A stretch of 64,000 nt of DNA from contig JAJPJS010000008.1 of the NCBI GenBank assembly GCA_021324115.1, forward strand, positions 22,160 to 86,159. Direction: 5' to 3'. The notes beneath the pieces are model-generated. The model was not told the origin of the DNA and searched no databases. It saw only the letters and a program-made list of their open reading frames with translations. Position numbers and translations under genes: made by a program. The DNA is from Nitrososphaerota archaeon (GTDB lineage: Archaea; Thermoproteota; Nitrososphaeria; Conexivisphaerales; DTJL01). Positions 16,035 through 24,714 of the stretch are shown piece after piece (positions within the stretch are counted from its first letter, which is position 1; every line of letters starts with the position of its first letter).

Positions 16035-17060
16035 ATGGGCGTAGACCTGGGCCCGCTTGCAAAGCAGCGCACTAGAATTTCGCTTGACCAGATAGATGGT
16101 CTGATTGTTGCCATAGATGCATACAACGCCCTCTATCAGTTTCTTGCCATTATCAGAGGAGAGGGGGGCGAATTGCTGATGGATTCACATGGAAACGTAA
16201 CCAGTCACCTGAGCGGTCTCTTCTACAGGACGATCAACATACTTGAAAGTGGTGGGAAACCACTTTACGTCTTTGACGGGCGGCCGCCCGACCTGAAGAT
16301 GAGAGAAGTAATGAGGCGCAGTGAGATCAAGAGAAATGCAGAAGCAGAATACAAGGTCGCACTTGAAAGCGGTGACATAGCGGCAGCAAAGAAGTATGCT
16401 GCCATGACCTCGAGGCTCACGAGCAGTATGGTGCAGGATGCAAAGTCGCTTCTCACCTTGATGGGTGTTCCCTGGGTTCAGGCTCCATCGGAGGGAGAGG
16501 CCGAAGCATCATACCTCACAATGAAAGGTATTGCTTGGGCAACGGTATCACAGGACTACGATTCTCTTCTGTTTGGTTCTCCGACACTTCTGAGGAACCT
16601 GACCGTCTCTGGCAGAAGGAAACTTCCTGGGAAGGGGGTTTACATAGACGTCTATCCAGAAATAATAAGACTTCGAGACGTGCTGAGTGCAACGGGCCTC
16701 GTTCGCGAACAGCTCATCGATGTAGGAATCCTGCTTGGGACGGATTTCAACCCGGATGGTTTCGAAAAGGTGGGTCCTGCCACCGCACTCAAGTACATAA
16801 GGAAATATGGGAAACTGGAAAACATACCTGAATTAAGGGAGGAGCTCTCAAAGCTGGATTATAACGCCATCAGAGAAATCTTTCTCCATCCTGACGTCAG
16901 GGACATAGAACCCCCCCAGTGGAGACCTTTGGAGAAGGAGGGAGTGACAAGATTTCTGTGCGACCAGCATGATTTTTCCCCGTCAAGGGTGGCCTCCGCG
17001 TTGGGACGAATCTCCAATTTCAAGCCAACCCAATCCTCCACCCTAGAAAAGTGGTTTTGA
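16035..17060 (+). CDS. fen: Flap endonuclease 1 (FEN-1)
   Basis: 341 residues, full length. Metal-binding acids of the N and I regions are present: D28 in VAIDAYN, D81 in FDGRPP, E153 and E155 in PSEGEAEASY, D174 and D176 in SQDYDSLLFG. A helix-hairpin-helix region follows around GTDFNPDGFEKVG. The C terminus QSSTLEKWF is a PCNA-interacting PIP box. The enzyme removes 5' flaps in Okazaki fragment processing and repair. Pcm starts four bases downstream. Confidence 0.96.
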   Translation: MGVDLGPLAKQRTRISLDQIDGLIVAIDAYNALYQFLAIIRGEGGELLMDSHGNVTSHLSGLFYRTINILESGGKPLYVFDGRPPDLKMREVMRRSEIKRNAEAEYKVALESGDIAAAKKYAAMTSRLTSSMVQDAKSLLTLMGVPWVQAPSEGEAEASYLTMKGIAWATVSQDYDSLLFGSPTLLRNLTVSGRRKLPGKGVYIDVYPEIIRLRDVLSATGLVREQLIDVGILLGTDFNPDGFEKVGPATALKYIRKYGKLENIPELREELSKLDYNAIREIFLHPDVRDIEPPQWRPLEKEGVTRFLCDQHDFSPSRVASALGRISNFKPTQSSTLEKWF

Positions 17061-17064
17061 TCAG

Positions 17065-17724
17065 ATGGATTTTGAAGAGCAAAGGCGAAACCTTGTAGCC
17101 CGCCTGAAAGCAGAAGGGATAATCATTTCACCATCGGTTGAAAAGGCGATGCTAACCGTCCCTCGTGAAGAATTCGTCTGGGCGGGACTGGAATCACAGG
17201 CTTACGTCGACGCTCCGCTGCCAATTTCCGATACGGCCCAGACGATATCTGCCCCACATATGGTTGCAATAATGCTCGAAAAATTGGACATAAAACCAGG
17301 CATGACTGTGCTGGAGGTCGGCACAGGAAGCGGATACAATGCTGCACTTATCGCGGAGCTGGTGGGGTTGGAGGGAAAAGTGGTCAGCATTGAACTCATC
17401 CCCAAACTGGCCGAGTTCGCGACTTCAAACCTTTCAAAGACTGGGTATGGTCAGAGGGTACAGGTCATCCATGCTGATGGCTCATTCGGTTATCCTCGCG
17501 GACAGGAAGCCGTTTACGACAGGATATGCGTAACAGCTGCTTCCGCTTCAATACCTAATGAGCTTGTGAATCAACTAAAACCTGGTGGCATAATGCTCCT
17601 ACCGGTGGGGGGACCTTTTGCGCAGAGATTGGTGAGAATATTCAAGGATGACAGGGGGGAGGTCTTTCGGGAAACACTTGATTGGGTCAGCTTTGTACCT
17701 CTACGCAGGGGTGACGTGAAGTAA
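17065..17724 (+). CDS. pcm: Protein-L-isoaspartate O-methyltransferase
   Basis: 219 residues, a SAM-dependent methyltransferase that starts repair of isoaspartyl residues in damaged proteins. The family signature is VPREEFVWAGLESQAYVDAP, then SAPHMVAIMLE, the SAM motif VLEVGTGSGYNAAL, and GGIMLLPVGGP near the end. The start is ATG 17065, four bases after fen, so the two are co-transcribed. The next reading frame (DUF371) begins just after the stop. Confidence 0.95.
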   Translation: MDFEEQRRNLVARLKAEGIIISPSVEKAMLTVPREEFVWAGLESQAYVDAPLPISDTAQTISAPHMVAIMLEKLDIKPGMTVLEVGTGSGYNAALIAELVGLEGKVVSIELIPKLAEFATSNLSKTGYGQRVQVIHADGSFGYPRGQEAVYDRICVTAASASIPNELVNQLKPGGIMLLPVGGPFAQRLVRIFKDDRGEVFRETLDWVSFVPLRRGDVK

Positions 17725-17753
17725 AAACAGAGAAGCTTAGGCTACTTGACAGT

Positions 17754-18170
17754 ATAACATTCACCGGTCATCAGAACATTCTTGGTACAAACAGATCCAC
17801 GCTAGAAATAACAACAGAGGATTTCTTGACATTGAAGGGTGACTGTATAATCGGCATCAACGCAAGCAAATCCTGCGCTGATTTGTCATCCGAGGCAAAA
17901 AACTGGTTGCAGGGAGAGGGTAACCCTTCTTTGATAAGGTTTGAGGTGGCAGGGAAAACTTTTGACATACTTGCAAGAGGTTCGAGCAGACTGACGCATA
18001 CAAACGAAATCAGTATGGTTATCAGGAGAAGTGATTATGCGTGCGCCCGAACACTGGCGATCAGAGCAACCGCCTCCGCGATTGACTTGCCCCGTAGCAT
18101 GATAATGGAACTGAAGAATGAGGCGAAGGGATCGATGAAAATATACTCCGTAAACGAATTCTTCCGGTAA
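17754..18170 (+). CDS. DUF371 family protein with no canonical start codon
   Basis: The frame matches the archaeal DUF371 family: TFTGHQNILGTNRSTLEITT, then EDFLTLKGDCIIGINASKS, and further on FEVAGKTFDILARGSSRL. The first in-frame ATG/GTG/TTG is TTG 17826, which would delete the conserved GH-N-T-TLEIT segment. Between the in-frame stop at 17712 and 17826 there is no ATG, GTG or TTG. ATA 17754 lies exactly where family members begin, so it is used here as the provisional start. Options are a rare start codon, a base error, or a shortened protein. Function of the family is unknown. Confidence 0.75.
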   Translation: MTFTGHQNILGTNRSTLEITTEDFLTLKGDCIIGINASKSCADLSSEAKNWLQGEGNPSLIRFEVAGKTFDILARGSSRLTHTNEISMVIRRSDYACARTLAIRATASAIDLPRSMIMELKNEAKGSMKIYSVNEFFR

Positions 18171-18210
18171 ACATTTTTTACATAGTCCGGCCAAACTGAC
18201 CAACATTCAA

Positions 18211-18624
18211 TTGGATAAGACAGACCAAAGGCTCCTTGAATTGATGCGCCAGAACTCCAGGGCATCCTTTGTCGAACTGGGTGCCAAGCTTGGCCTTTCC
18301 GAGGCAGCCGTACGCCGAAGAGTGGGAAATCTCGAGAAGGCGGGCATCATCAAGAGGTTTACGGTGGATGTGGAGGCAAGTCAGATAGCCAGCGCGCTCA
18401 CCCTGGTCGGCGTCAGCCCCGGTTCTCCGACGCCTGAAGTCGCGAACAGCATTCGAAAGCTTCCCAACGTCAGAAAAGTACTCGAGATTACCGGACAGTA
18501 CGACATAGCCATTATGATCGAGGGCTACAACATGGGGGAGGTGAACTCCACGATAGACCAAATTAGAAAGATGAGCGGCGTCTCGAGTACCAATACGATG
18601 GTGATCTTGCGAGAAGTGGATTGA
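18211..18624 (+). CDS. Lrp/AsnC-family transcription regulator
   Basis: 137 residues from TTG 18211. An N-terminal helix-turn-helix (DKTDQRLLELMRQNSRASFV then LGLSEAAVRRRVGNLEKAG) is followed by the alpha-beta ligand-sensing RAM domain (VRKVLEITGQYDIAIMIEG). Proteins of this type bind DNA as dimers or octamers and respond to amino acids. It sits between DUF371 and acylphosphatase genes on the same strand; no operator was identified. The target genes are unknown. Confidence 0.92.
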   Translation: MDKTDQRLLELMRQNSRASFVELGAKLGLSEAAVRRRVGNLEKAGIIKRFTVDVEASQIASALTLVGVSPGSPTPEVANSIRKLPNVRKVLEITGQYDIAIMIEGYNMGEVNSTIDQIRKMSGVSSTNTMVILREVD

Positions 18625-18712
18625 GCGGTGAAAAGGGAGAATTGCGCAAGACTAAACATCAGACGATCCACACAAAAGACCGGGAAAACAGAAGGATGCA
18701 TCACACAACACG

Positions 18713-18994
18713 GTGCATGAGAAAATGTCGGTGACCCGGATCAAAGTCTATGGCATGGTGCAGGGGGTCGGGTTCAGGTTCTTCGTCAGGCAGCAAGCGG
18801 TCGCACTGGGAGTCTCGGGTCTTGCCAGAAATCTTTCCGATGGCAGCGTCGAAGTTATTTTAGAGGGACCAGATGATGCGATTCAGATGGTCATAGAGGC
18901 ATGCAAGGTTGGTCCACCGAATGCATCTGTAAGCAAAATCACGCTGGAAAAGCTCCAGAACATCGGTGGCTTCAAAGGTTTTCGCATAGAGTGA
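18713..18994 (+). CDS. acyP: Acylphosphatase
   Basis: 93 residues. The catalytic pattern VYGMVQGVGFRFFVRQQA holds the arginine that binds phosphate, and GLARNLSDGSVEVILEG supplies the active asparagine. The enzyme hydrolyses acyl phosphates such as carbamoyl phosphate or 1,3-bisphosphoglycerate. GTG 18713 or ATG 18725 may be the start; the second gives the more usual length. Confidence 0.93.
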   Translation: MHEKMSVTRIKVYGMVQGVGFRFFVRQQAVALGVSGLARNLSDGSVEVILEGPDDAIQMVIEACKVGPPNASVSKITLEKLQNIGGFKGFRIE

Positions 18995-19100
18995 GCGAAT
19001 GAATCGGTCAGCGTAGCGATGCGTTGTATAGTCGAAACCTATTTTTGGTCAGTTCGTCGCGAGGTCTTCAATGCCAGGAAGGCTCAGACTGGGACGGCGT

Positions 19101-19427
19101 TCACTTCATTCCACGTTTTGTTGATAGCCCCATCTCTTTAAGCCTTGCTCTGAGACCCTTGACAGAACCAGATGTGGCCACACATTGCATGTAGCTGCCG
19201 TTTTGACCCACCAGCGACAACGCAAATGGTAATAGCCTTCCGCTTCTTCCATTTGCAGCTCTAAGTCTGAGTATCAAGCCCCAATCTTCTTCCTGGAGAA
19301 GGAAAAGCTGGATATCCACCATTCCTGCGCCTCCCCAAATGTTGAAAACAGTCTTCTCGACCGCCGCCGTTGCCTCCTTCCCCCTCTGACTTGTGATCAC
19401 GGCCAGGTATCTTCTGAATCTCTTCAA
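19101..19427 (-). CDS. rnp2: RNase P protein component 2 (Pop5/Rnp2)
   Basis: 108 residues resembling the Pop5/Rpp14 family: MKRFRRYLAVI at the start, an AVEKTVFNIWGGAGM segment and a C-terminal VATSGSVKGLRARLKEMGL typical of the family. Pop5 pairs with Rpp30 and activates the catalytic RNA of RNase P for tRNA 5' maturation. Its start overlaps the end of the upstream Rpp30-like gene by four bases, the common archaeal arrangement. The protein is divergent, so the call leans partly on context. Confidence 0.8.
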   Translation of the reverse strand: MKRFRRYLAVITSQRGKEATAAVEKTVFNIWGGAGMVDIQLFLLQEEDWGLILRLRAANGRSGRLLPFALSLVGQNGSYMQCVATSGSVKGLRARLKEMGLSTKRGMK

Positions 19428-19969
19428 TATTGGGTCAATGCCTCCAGCCTTTCATAGGCATTCTTTACTGCGGAAATCGAAAGTGGTTCTGGTCTGGAAT
19501 ACAGTACCGATAAGATTCCCTCCATGGCCAGTGGAGTTACAAGTTCGCCCTTTGCTCTCGCTTCAGAGCTCGGAATAAACGGGACACCTATTCCCAGGAA
19601 ACTGCTTTTCACAAAGGACAAGGTCTTGAAGAGCAGTTTAGGGTCGGCTTCGTATAGATTTCTAACCTCCCTAAAACTTATCATGATTGCATCCAGTGTG
19701 TTCTTTTCCCTCAGAACATACTTACGGATAAGCCTGAAGTCCGCTGAAAGAGGCACAAATAGCGCTCGAAAACCATAATTCTTATCGCCGGTTTCAAGAA
19801 GATCGCAGCCGGCGCCAGCGCGGTCAAGCTTCCTGACATTCCAGGGTACGTATCCTGCGCCCTTTTGCTTCGCAGAGCGTATTATTTGCTCTGAATAATG
19901 CCCCGATTCGACCCCAAAGCTCCTGTAGCCGAGCAAGAGAAGTCTCTCGACCATCTCATCAGGCTGCAA
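19424..19969 (-). CDS. rnp3: RNase P protein component 3 (Rpp30/Rnp3)
   Basis: 181 residues as drawn from TTG 19969. The C-terminal part resembles Rpp30: a DAIMISFREVRNLYEADPKL region, then VPFIPSSEARAKGELVTPLA and a final helix. Rpp30 has a TIM-barrel-like fold and binds Pop5. The frame is open further upstream (YLIRFDGKIGES) without a better start, so the true N terminus may be longer and overlap the preceding gene. Order COG1325-Rpp30-Pop5 is a conserved archaeal RNA-processing cluster, which supports the call. Confidence 0.75.
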   Translation of the reverse strand: MQPDEMVERLLLLGYRSFGVESGHYSEQIIRSAKQKGAGYVPWNVRKLDRAGAGCDLLETGDKNYGFRALFVPLSADFRLIRKYVLREKNTLDAIMISFREVRNLYEADPKLLFKTLSFVKSSFLGIGVPFIPSSEARAKGELVTPLAMEGILSVLYSRPEPLSISAVKNAYERLEALTQY

Positions 19970-19998
19970 TGATTCTCCGATCTTACCGTCAAACCTGA

Positions 19999-20421
19999 TC
20001 AGGTAAGCATCACCCTGAAAGAATCTAATTCGAGCGGCGGCGTCTTGGGGAACCTGAACCTCAATTTTATCGGGTCCGACTCCCCCAGTTCTATACGGCC
20101 GAGTACCAGCTTCTGCTTGTCCAGCCTCAGGTACAGAAATATGTTTCTTTCAACTCTTCCTTCAAAGGATGCGAGGAGTTCATGCTTGTCAATCTGTGGA
20201 AGGGATTTTACCACCAGTTCGAAAAGACCTTGTGCTTGCATACCTTCCAGCTGCGCAGTGTACGAGGCTATTTCATTACCAAAATGCCCCTCCAGCTTCT
20301 GGATGTTGAATGCAGCCTGCTGAACGCCAAGTATCTTTTCAATCGACTTCATCACCTTCTCCGGATCTTCGGTTGCATGCAGGTGGAAGGATATCAAGGC
20401 AGACTCGACACGAAGGGCCAT
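19999..20421 (-). CDS. COG1325 exosome-associated RNA-binding protein
   Basis: 140 residues. Family traits are an early ISFHLHATEDPEKVMKSIEK, then EGHFGNEIASYTAQLEG and IFLYLRLDKQKLVLGRIEL. This predicted RNA-binding protein is encoded in the archaeal exosome/RNase P superoperon. The gene is the first of the minus-strand trio with Rpp30 and Pop5 and is divergent from Kae1. The start is ATG 20421. Biochemical function has not been defined as far as I know. Confidence 0.85.
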   Translation of the reverse strand: MALRVESALISFHLHATEDPEKVMKSIEKILGVQQAAFNIQKLEGHFGNEIASYTAQLEGMQAQGLFELVVKSLPQIDKHELLASFEGRVERNIFLYLRLDKQKLVLGRIELGESDPIKLRFRFPKTPPLELDSFRVMLT

Positions 20422-20485
20422 GAAGGCATGGGTTCATAAACAAAAGATAAATCTTATCGTTAGCCGGGTTGCGATTGGTCATACC

Positions 20486-21457
20486 TTGGCGACCCTGGCC
20501 CTCGGAATAGAAAGCACGGCTCATACGTTCGGAGCCTCAGTCATGTCTTCCAGCGGGAAGATTCTCTCTGACGTCAGGGAAGTGTACAGAGGGCCGGAGG
20601 GTTCAGGAATTCATCCCCGGGAAGCTTCACGACACCATTCTGAAGTGGCTCCTGGTGTACTCGGCCGCTCGTTGAGAGAAGCCAAAGTCAAGGTGAGTGA
20701 CTTGGGACTGGTGGCCTATTCTGCAGGACCCGGTCTCGGCCCATGCCTGAGGGTGGGTGCGGTTGTTGCGAGGAGCATCTCTGAATACTATTCAAAACCA
20801 ATCGTTCCGGTGCACCACGCTATAGGACACATCGAACTGGGATGCCTTTTGACCGGAGCACGTGACCCGGTCTGTTTACTTATATCGGGTGGACATACAG
20901 CAATTCTGGCTGAAAAGTCTGGAAGGTGGAGATTCTTCGGTGAAACACTTGACATCACTATCGGTCAACTTCTCGATCAGTTTGGCAGATTCCTTGGCTT
21001 TGGAAGTCCTTGCGGACCTCGAATAGAGGAGCTGGCCAACAGAGGAAAAAAATACATAAGGATGCCATATACAGTGAAGGGGAACGACCTTTCCTTTTCG
21101 GGCATTCTCACATTTTCTAAGAACCTGACGAAGTCAGAGCGAGTTGAGGATGTCGCATATTCCCTTCAAGAGACCGCATTTGCAATGCTTTGCGAAGCTA
21201 CCGAAAGAGCACTAGCATTCACGGAAAAGAAGGAGCTTCTTGTCACGGGCGGTGTCGCGGCCAATGGGAGACTCGGGGCGATGTTGGATGAGGTATGCAC
21301 AAGACAGGGTGTGGAGCTGAAGGTTACTCCACAAAGATATGCGGGAGATTGTGGGACCCAGATAGCCTGGGCTGGATTGGTCGCCAAGAAGTCGGTTACA
21401 CCGGAGAACGCCTTCGTGAGGCAATCCTGGCGTTTGGATCAGGTTGAAATCGCATGA
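20486..21457 (+). CDS. kae1: KEOPS complex protein Kae1 (tRNA t6A synthase)
   Basis: 323 residues from TTG 20486, beginning LATLALGIESTAHTFG where other Kae1 proteins begin; earlier in-frame starts (from 20420) would overlap the divergent gene's start. The metal ligands HHAIGH (H111, H115), the ISGGHTAIL phosphate loop and TGGVAANGRL are present. Kae1 transfers threonylcarbamoyl to A37 of ANN-decoding tRNAs. It overlaps the Bud32 gene by four bases (ATGA), so kinase and Kae1 are separate proteins here, whereas they are fused in some archaea. Confidence 0.95.
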   Translation: MATLALGIESTAHTFGASVMSSSGKILSDVREVYRGPEGSGIHPREASRHHSEVAPGVLGRSLREAKVKVSDLGLVAYSAGPGLGPCLRVGAVVARSISEYYSKPIVPVHHAIGHIELGCLLTGARDPVCLLISGGHTAILAEKSGRWRFFGETLDITIGQLLDQFGRFLGFGSPCGPRIEELANRGKKYIRMPYTVKGNDLSFSGILTFSKNLTKSERVEDVAYSLQETAFAMLCEATERALAFTEKKELLVTGGVAANGRLGAMLDEVCTRQGVELKVTPQRYAGDCGTQIAWAGLVAKKSVTPENAFVRQSWRLDQVEIA

Positions 21458-22083
21458 CACGACTCATCAAAAGGGGCGCCGAGGCAGACATATTGTTAGG
21501 TAAATGGCGGGACATCCAGGCCATCTTCAAGGTGAGAAAGTCGAGGAAGTATATGCATCCAGAGCTGGATGATTTGCTGAGGTCTCAGAGAACATTGAGA
21601 GAAGCGGAGCTGATCAAAGAAGCCAAGGATAATGGTGTACGCTGTCCCAGACTCTACTTTGTGAATCTGGAAGATTCAACTATAATAATGGAATATGTGA
21701 AAGGACCACGCCTCAAGGATGTATCAGATGAAGGGAACACAAACCTGTTCGGAATAATGGGAAACATGCTCGGCAAACTTCACAGATCTGGTATAATTCA
21801 TGGCGACCCCACCACCAGCAACTTCATCCTATATGGTGATGAATTGGTGGTACTGGACTTCGGCCTTTCATTCAGGTCGAATACGATTGAAGACAGAGCG
21901 GTGGACCTTCATCTTGTGAAAGAGGTGCTATCCGGGGATGACCCGCTTGAATTCAGGCGAAAATATGCGAAGTTTCTGGAGGGCTACAAAGTGGGTTTTG
22001 GAACAGCGTCCGATGAGACCATAGGTCGTGTAAAACAGATAGAGAAAAGGGGAAGGTATGCTCGTTCCAGCTGGGGAGAGTGA
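21454..22083 (+). CDS. bud32: KEOPS kinase/ATPase Bud32
   Basis: 209 residues of a reduced protein-kinase fold: RGAEADILLG as the nucleotide loop, FKVRKSRKYMHPELD with the lysine, MEYVKGPRLKD hinge, HGDPTTSNFIL catalytic loop and LDFGLSF as DFG. Bud32 is an ATPase that regulates Kae1 turnover. The ATG overlaps the kae1 stop (ATGA). The RdgB-like gene follows after 15 bases, so the three may be one transcript. Confidence 0.95.
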   Translation: MTRLIKRGAEADILLGKWRDIQAIFKVRKSRKYMHPELDDLLRSQRTLREAELIKEAKDNGVRCPRLYFVNLEDSTIIMEYVKGPRLKDVSDEGNTNLFGIMGNMLGKLHRSGIIHGDPTTSNFILYGDELVVLDFGLSFRSNTIEDRAVDLHLVKEVLSGDDPLEFRRKYAKFLEGYKVGFGTASDETIGRVKQIEKRGRYARSSWGE

Positions 22084-22098
22084 TCGGATCTGAAACTC

Positions 22099-22653
22099 AT
22101 GTTCGCAACCAGCAACGGGCACAAGGTCCAGGAGGCCCAAATGATCCTGGCACCCTTCGGTATCGAGCTGGGGACCTATCCTCACAAAGGAGTGGAAATT
22201 CAGGATGAAGATGTGATCAGAGTGGTCGAATACGCAGCCGAATCACTTTCATCACCAAACGGGATTGGCGTGTTTATCGAGGATTCCGGGCTCTATGTGA
22301 ACGGCCTGAACGGGTTCCCCGCAGCGTATTCTTCATATGTGCTGAAGTCAATAGGATTGCAATCGATTCTTAACCTGCTCGCAGAATCAGATGATAGGAC
22401 CGCGCACTTCGATTCCGCAGTTGCCCTAAAATCAGAAGATGAAATCAAGGTATTCACCGGAAGGCTGTACGGAACCATTTCGTTAACGCCCAAAGGCAAA
22501 CATGGGTTTGGTTTTGACCCGATCTTCATTCCGGAGGGTGAAACCAGAACCCTGGGAGAGATATCGATGGAAGAAAAGTGTAAAATGTCACACAGGGCTC
22601 TTGCTCTAAGAAGAATGGCTGCCTGGCTCGGGGTAAAGGCGACACACGAATAA
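22099..22653 (+). CDS. rdgB: XTP/dITP diphosphatase (RdgB/HAM1)
   Basis: 184 residues. FATSNGHKVQEAQ at the start, IEDSGLYVNGLNGFPAAYS as substrate-binding region, and HGFGFDPIFIPEG are family hallmarks. The enzyme removes deaminated purine nucleotides (ITP, XTP) from the pool. ATG 22099 was taken; most relatives have two or three residues more, which a CTG at 22090 would supply. It follows bud32 closely, an arrangement seen in other archaea. Confidence 0.94.
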   Translation: MFATSNGHKVQEAQMILAPFGIELGTYPHKGVEIQDEDVIRVVEYAAESLSSPNGIGVFIEDSGLYVNGLNGFPAAYSSYVLKSIGLQSILNLLAESDDRTAHFDSAVALKSEDEIKVFTGRLYGTISLTPKGKHGFGFDPIFIPEGETRTLGEISMEEKCKMSHRALALRRMAAWLGVKATHE

Positions 22654-22846
22654 GGTAGATTCTCAAAACCAGTAATATAAGCAGGATTCGGGCTGGAGTC
22701 GAGCTAAATTCAGAAGATCCTGTCTGGATGGTAAATACGGAGGTCTTGGGCTTTTTTGCTGGCCGAAACATCTGTTGGTAAATCAAAGCGATGCCATTTG
22801 GTCCCTAATACGTTTATTAACTGGCTTCGAACAGCCCAAAAAGGAC

Positions 22847-23296
22847 ATGGCTAGAATACACAGTCACCGCCATGGCAAATCACACTCCAGCAGGCCGCCT
22901 TCCCTGATATCTACCCAGTGGATCAACTATGGTCAGGACACAATCGAATCCACCATAGCGAAGATGGCCAAGGAGGGCAGTACGCCCAGCGTCATAGGTG
23001 TAAGGCTCAGGGACGAATTCGGGCTACCGTTAACAAAAAAGCTGATCAACAAGCCTGTAACCAGGGTTCTGAAGGAAGCCAAGGCCGCGCCGCAGGTCCC
23101 GGAAGACTTGGCTAACCTGCTCACAAAGGCAAGAGGGTTGCAGGCTCATCTGAAGGTGCACAAGGCGGACAGGAAGAACGTACATTCACTTGAGTTGCTT
23201 GAGGCAAAAATACACAGACTGTCAAAATACTACAAACGGAAGGGAATCTTACCGCAAAACTGGAAGTACTCAACCGTGGTAGCTCAACTAGCCTAA
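22847..23296 (+). CDS. rps15: Ribosomal protein uS15
   Basis: 150 residues from ATG 22847, beginning MARIHSHRHGKSHSSRPP, the archaeal uS15 N terminus. Later segments DEFGLPLTKKLINKPVTRVL and HKADRKNVHSLELLEAKIHR agree. It binds 16S rRNA in the small subunit. A longer frame from 22775 exists, but those residues are not conserved. The GAN-like gene follows 14 bases later, the classical archaeal S15-RecJ pair. Confidence 0.96.
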   Translation: MARIHSHRHGKSHSSRPPSLISTQWINYGQDTIESTIAKMAKEGSTPSVIGVRLRDEFGLPLTKKLINKPVTRVLKEAKAAPQVPEDLANLLTKARGLQAHLKVHKADRKNVHSLELLEAKIHRLSKYYKRKGILPQNWKYSTVVAQLA

Positions 23297-23309
23297 GCTG
23301 GCTCGGGCT

Positions 23310-24713
23310 GTGGGGGCTATGGCCGACATCGAGGGTTTAAGGAAGGCCGCCTCCGCTATTGCGCGTAATCTTAGGAAAAATGCAGTTGAAAAATCCAATG
23401 TCTTTCTGGCAGGACCTCCGGATTGTGACGGCATAGCTTCGATCGCCATACTCTGCAAGAGCATCTTTGCCAATGGTGGATTGTTCAATGCTAGGTTTTA
23501 CAACTTTCTCTCGACCCAGGAAATTGAAAACATTGCAGATGATGCGTACGACAGCTATGTATTCGTCGACCTAGCCGAAGCACGCGAAAAGGAAATCTAT
23601 GAAGCGCTGAAGGAGAAGGCCATCTTCATAGGCCATCACGATATTCAAGGAGAAGATGGGGAATACACCTCCCTGAACGCGAGCAAATTTGGTTTTGATG
23701 GCTCAAAGGAGATATCCGGTTCTGGTCTAGCCTATCTTGTTTCTAAGGAGCTGCTGCCCAATCCAAACTCGGCTGCGTGGCTGGCCGTGGTTGGCGCTCT
23801 GGGTGACAGGCAGGATATCGGCCCCAAACGATCACTCGTAGGCCTCAACGAGCTGTTTGTGCAGGATGCGATCGATACGGCCCAGGTCGAAGTTAGAGAG
23901 GACCTCATGCTGTTTGGTAGGGAGGTGAAGCCTATTCATGAGGCGATATCCTACACATACGATCCATTCATCCAGGGTTTAACGGGAAATAAAGACGTTT
24001 GCATGTCCGCCCTTGCTTCTTCAAAGATAGAGCTCAAGAATGCTTCAAAATGGAGAGTTTCTTCGGATCTTTCGAAGGAGGAACGGGACAAGCTTCTTCT
24101 GACGCTCACCTCTTATCTCGAAGTTTCTGGCGACAACATTTCCAGTCTACTTGGGAACACATACCTGCTGAGAAGAGAAGACGAACATTCATACCTTAAA
24201 GATTGCCGAGATTTTGCGAGCCTGCTCGATGCCTGCGGAAGACTCGGCGAGCCGGGAGTCGGGCTGAGCGTTTGTCTCGGTGACAGGGGTAGGGCCTTGT
24301 CAGAATCTGAGAGGCTGCTGATTGAATACAGGAAGTCAATACTCAGGTCTGTAAATTTGCTTCTATCGAACGAAGACAGGGTACTGTTCAATGATTCTCT
24401 TGTGACCGTCACGGCAGATGGCATCATATCAGAAAGCATGGCAGGAGCTCTGGCCAGTTCGCTCGCCGCCATCCCCAAGATCAGGGAAAGAGTGTTGATG
24501 TTGAGGGTCCCGGTCGAAGATAGCCTGATCCAGTTTTCCGTGAGAAAGGGTAACTGGTGCAGTGCAGAGGTAGATGTAGGTCAATCCGTCCGCAAAATAG
24601 CACAGTCCATGGAATGCCACGGAGGGGGGCACAGGGTGATGGCCACCGCCAGGGTCTCTGCCCTTAAGGCGTCCGAGTTCGCCGAAAGGCTGAGAAAAGA
24701 GCTGAAGTCATGA
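23310..24713 (+). CDS. DHH-family RecJ/GAN-like protein (Cdc45-related), altered DHH motif
   Basis: 467 residues. Motif I is PPDCDGIAS (D38, D40), motif II VFVDLAE (D87), motif III FIGHHDI (residues 106-112) where the first aspartate of DHH is glycine, and motif IV VGALGDRQD. The C-terminal DHHA1-like domain has CHGGGHRVMATAR. The family includes archaeal GINS-associated nuclease GAN and eukaryotic Cdc45, part of the replicative helicase. Loss of the DHH aspartate may weaken or abolish nuclease activity. ATG 23319 is an alternative start to GTG 23310. It is coupled to the Pcc1 gene, one base downstream. Confidence 0.88.
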   Translation: MGAMADIEGLRKAASAIARNLRKNAVEKSNVFLAGPPDCDGIASIAILCKSIFANGGLFNARFYNFLSTQEIENIADDAYDSYVFVDLAEAREKEIYEALKEKAIFIGHHDIQGEDGEYTSLNASKFGFDGSKEISGSGLAYLVSKELLPNPNSAAWLAVVGALGDRQDIGPKRSLVGLNELFVQDAIDTAQVEVREDLMLFGREVKPIHEAISYTYDPFIQGLTGNKDVCMSALASSKIELKNASKWRVSSDLSKEERDKLLLTLTSYLEVSGDNISSLLGNTYLLRREDEHSYLKDCRDFASLLDACGRLGEPGVGLSVCLGDRGRALSESERLLIEYRKSILRSVNLLLSNEDRVLFNDSLVTVTADGIISESMAGALASSLAAIPKIRERVLMLRVPVEDSLIQFSVRKGNWCSAEVDVGQSVRKIAQSMECHGGGHRVMATARVSALKASEFAERLRKELKS

Positions 24714-24714
24714 A

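Noticed and set aside
22775-22846. N-terminal extension of uS15.
   Set aside because: Archaeal uS15 proteins begin at MARIHSHRHG; the preceding 24 residues are unlike the family.
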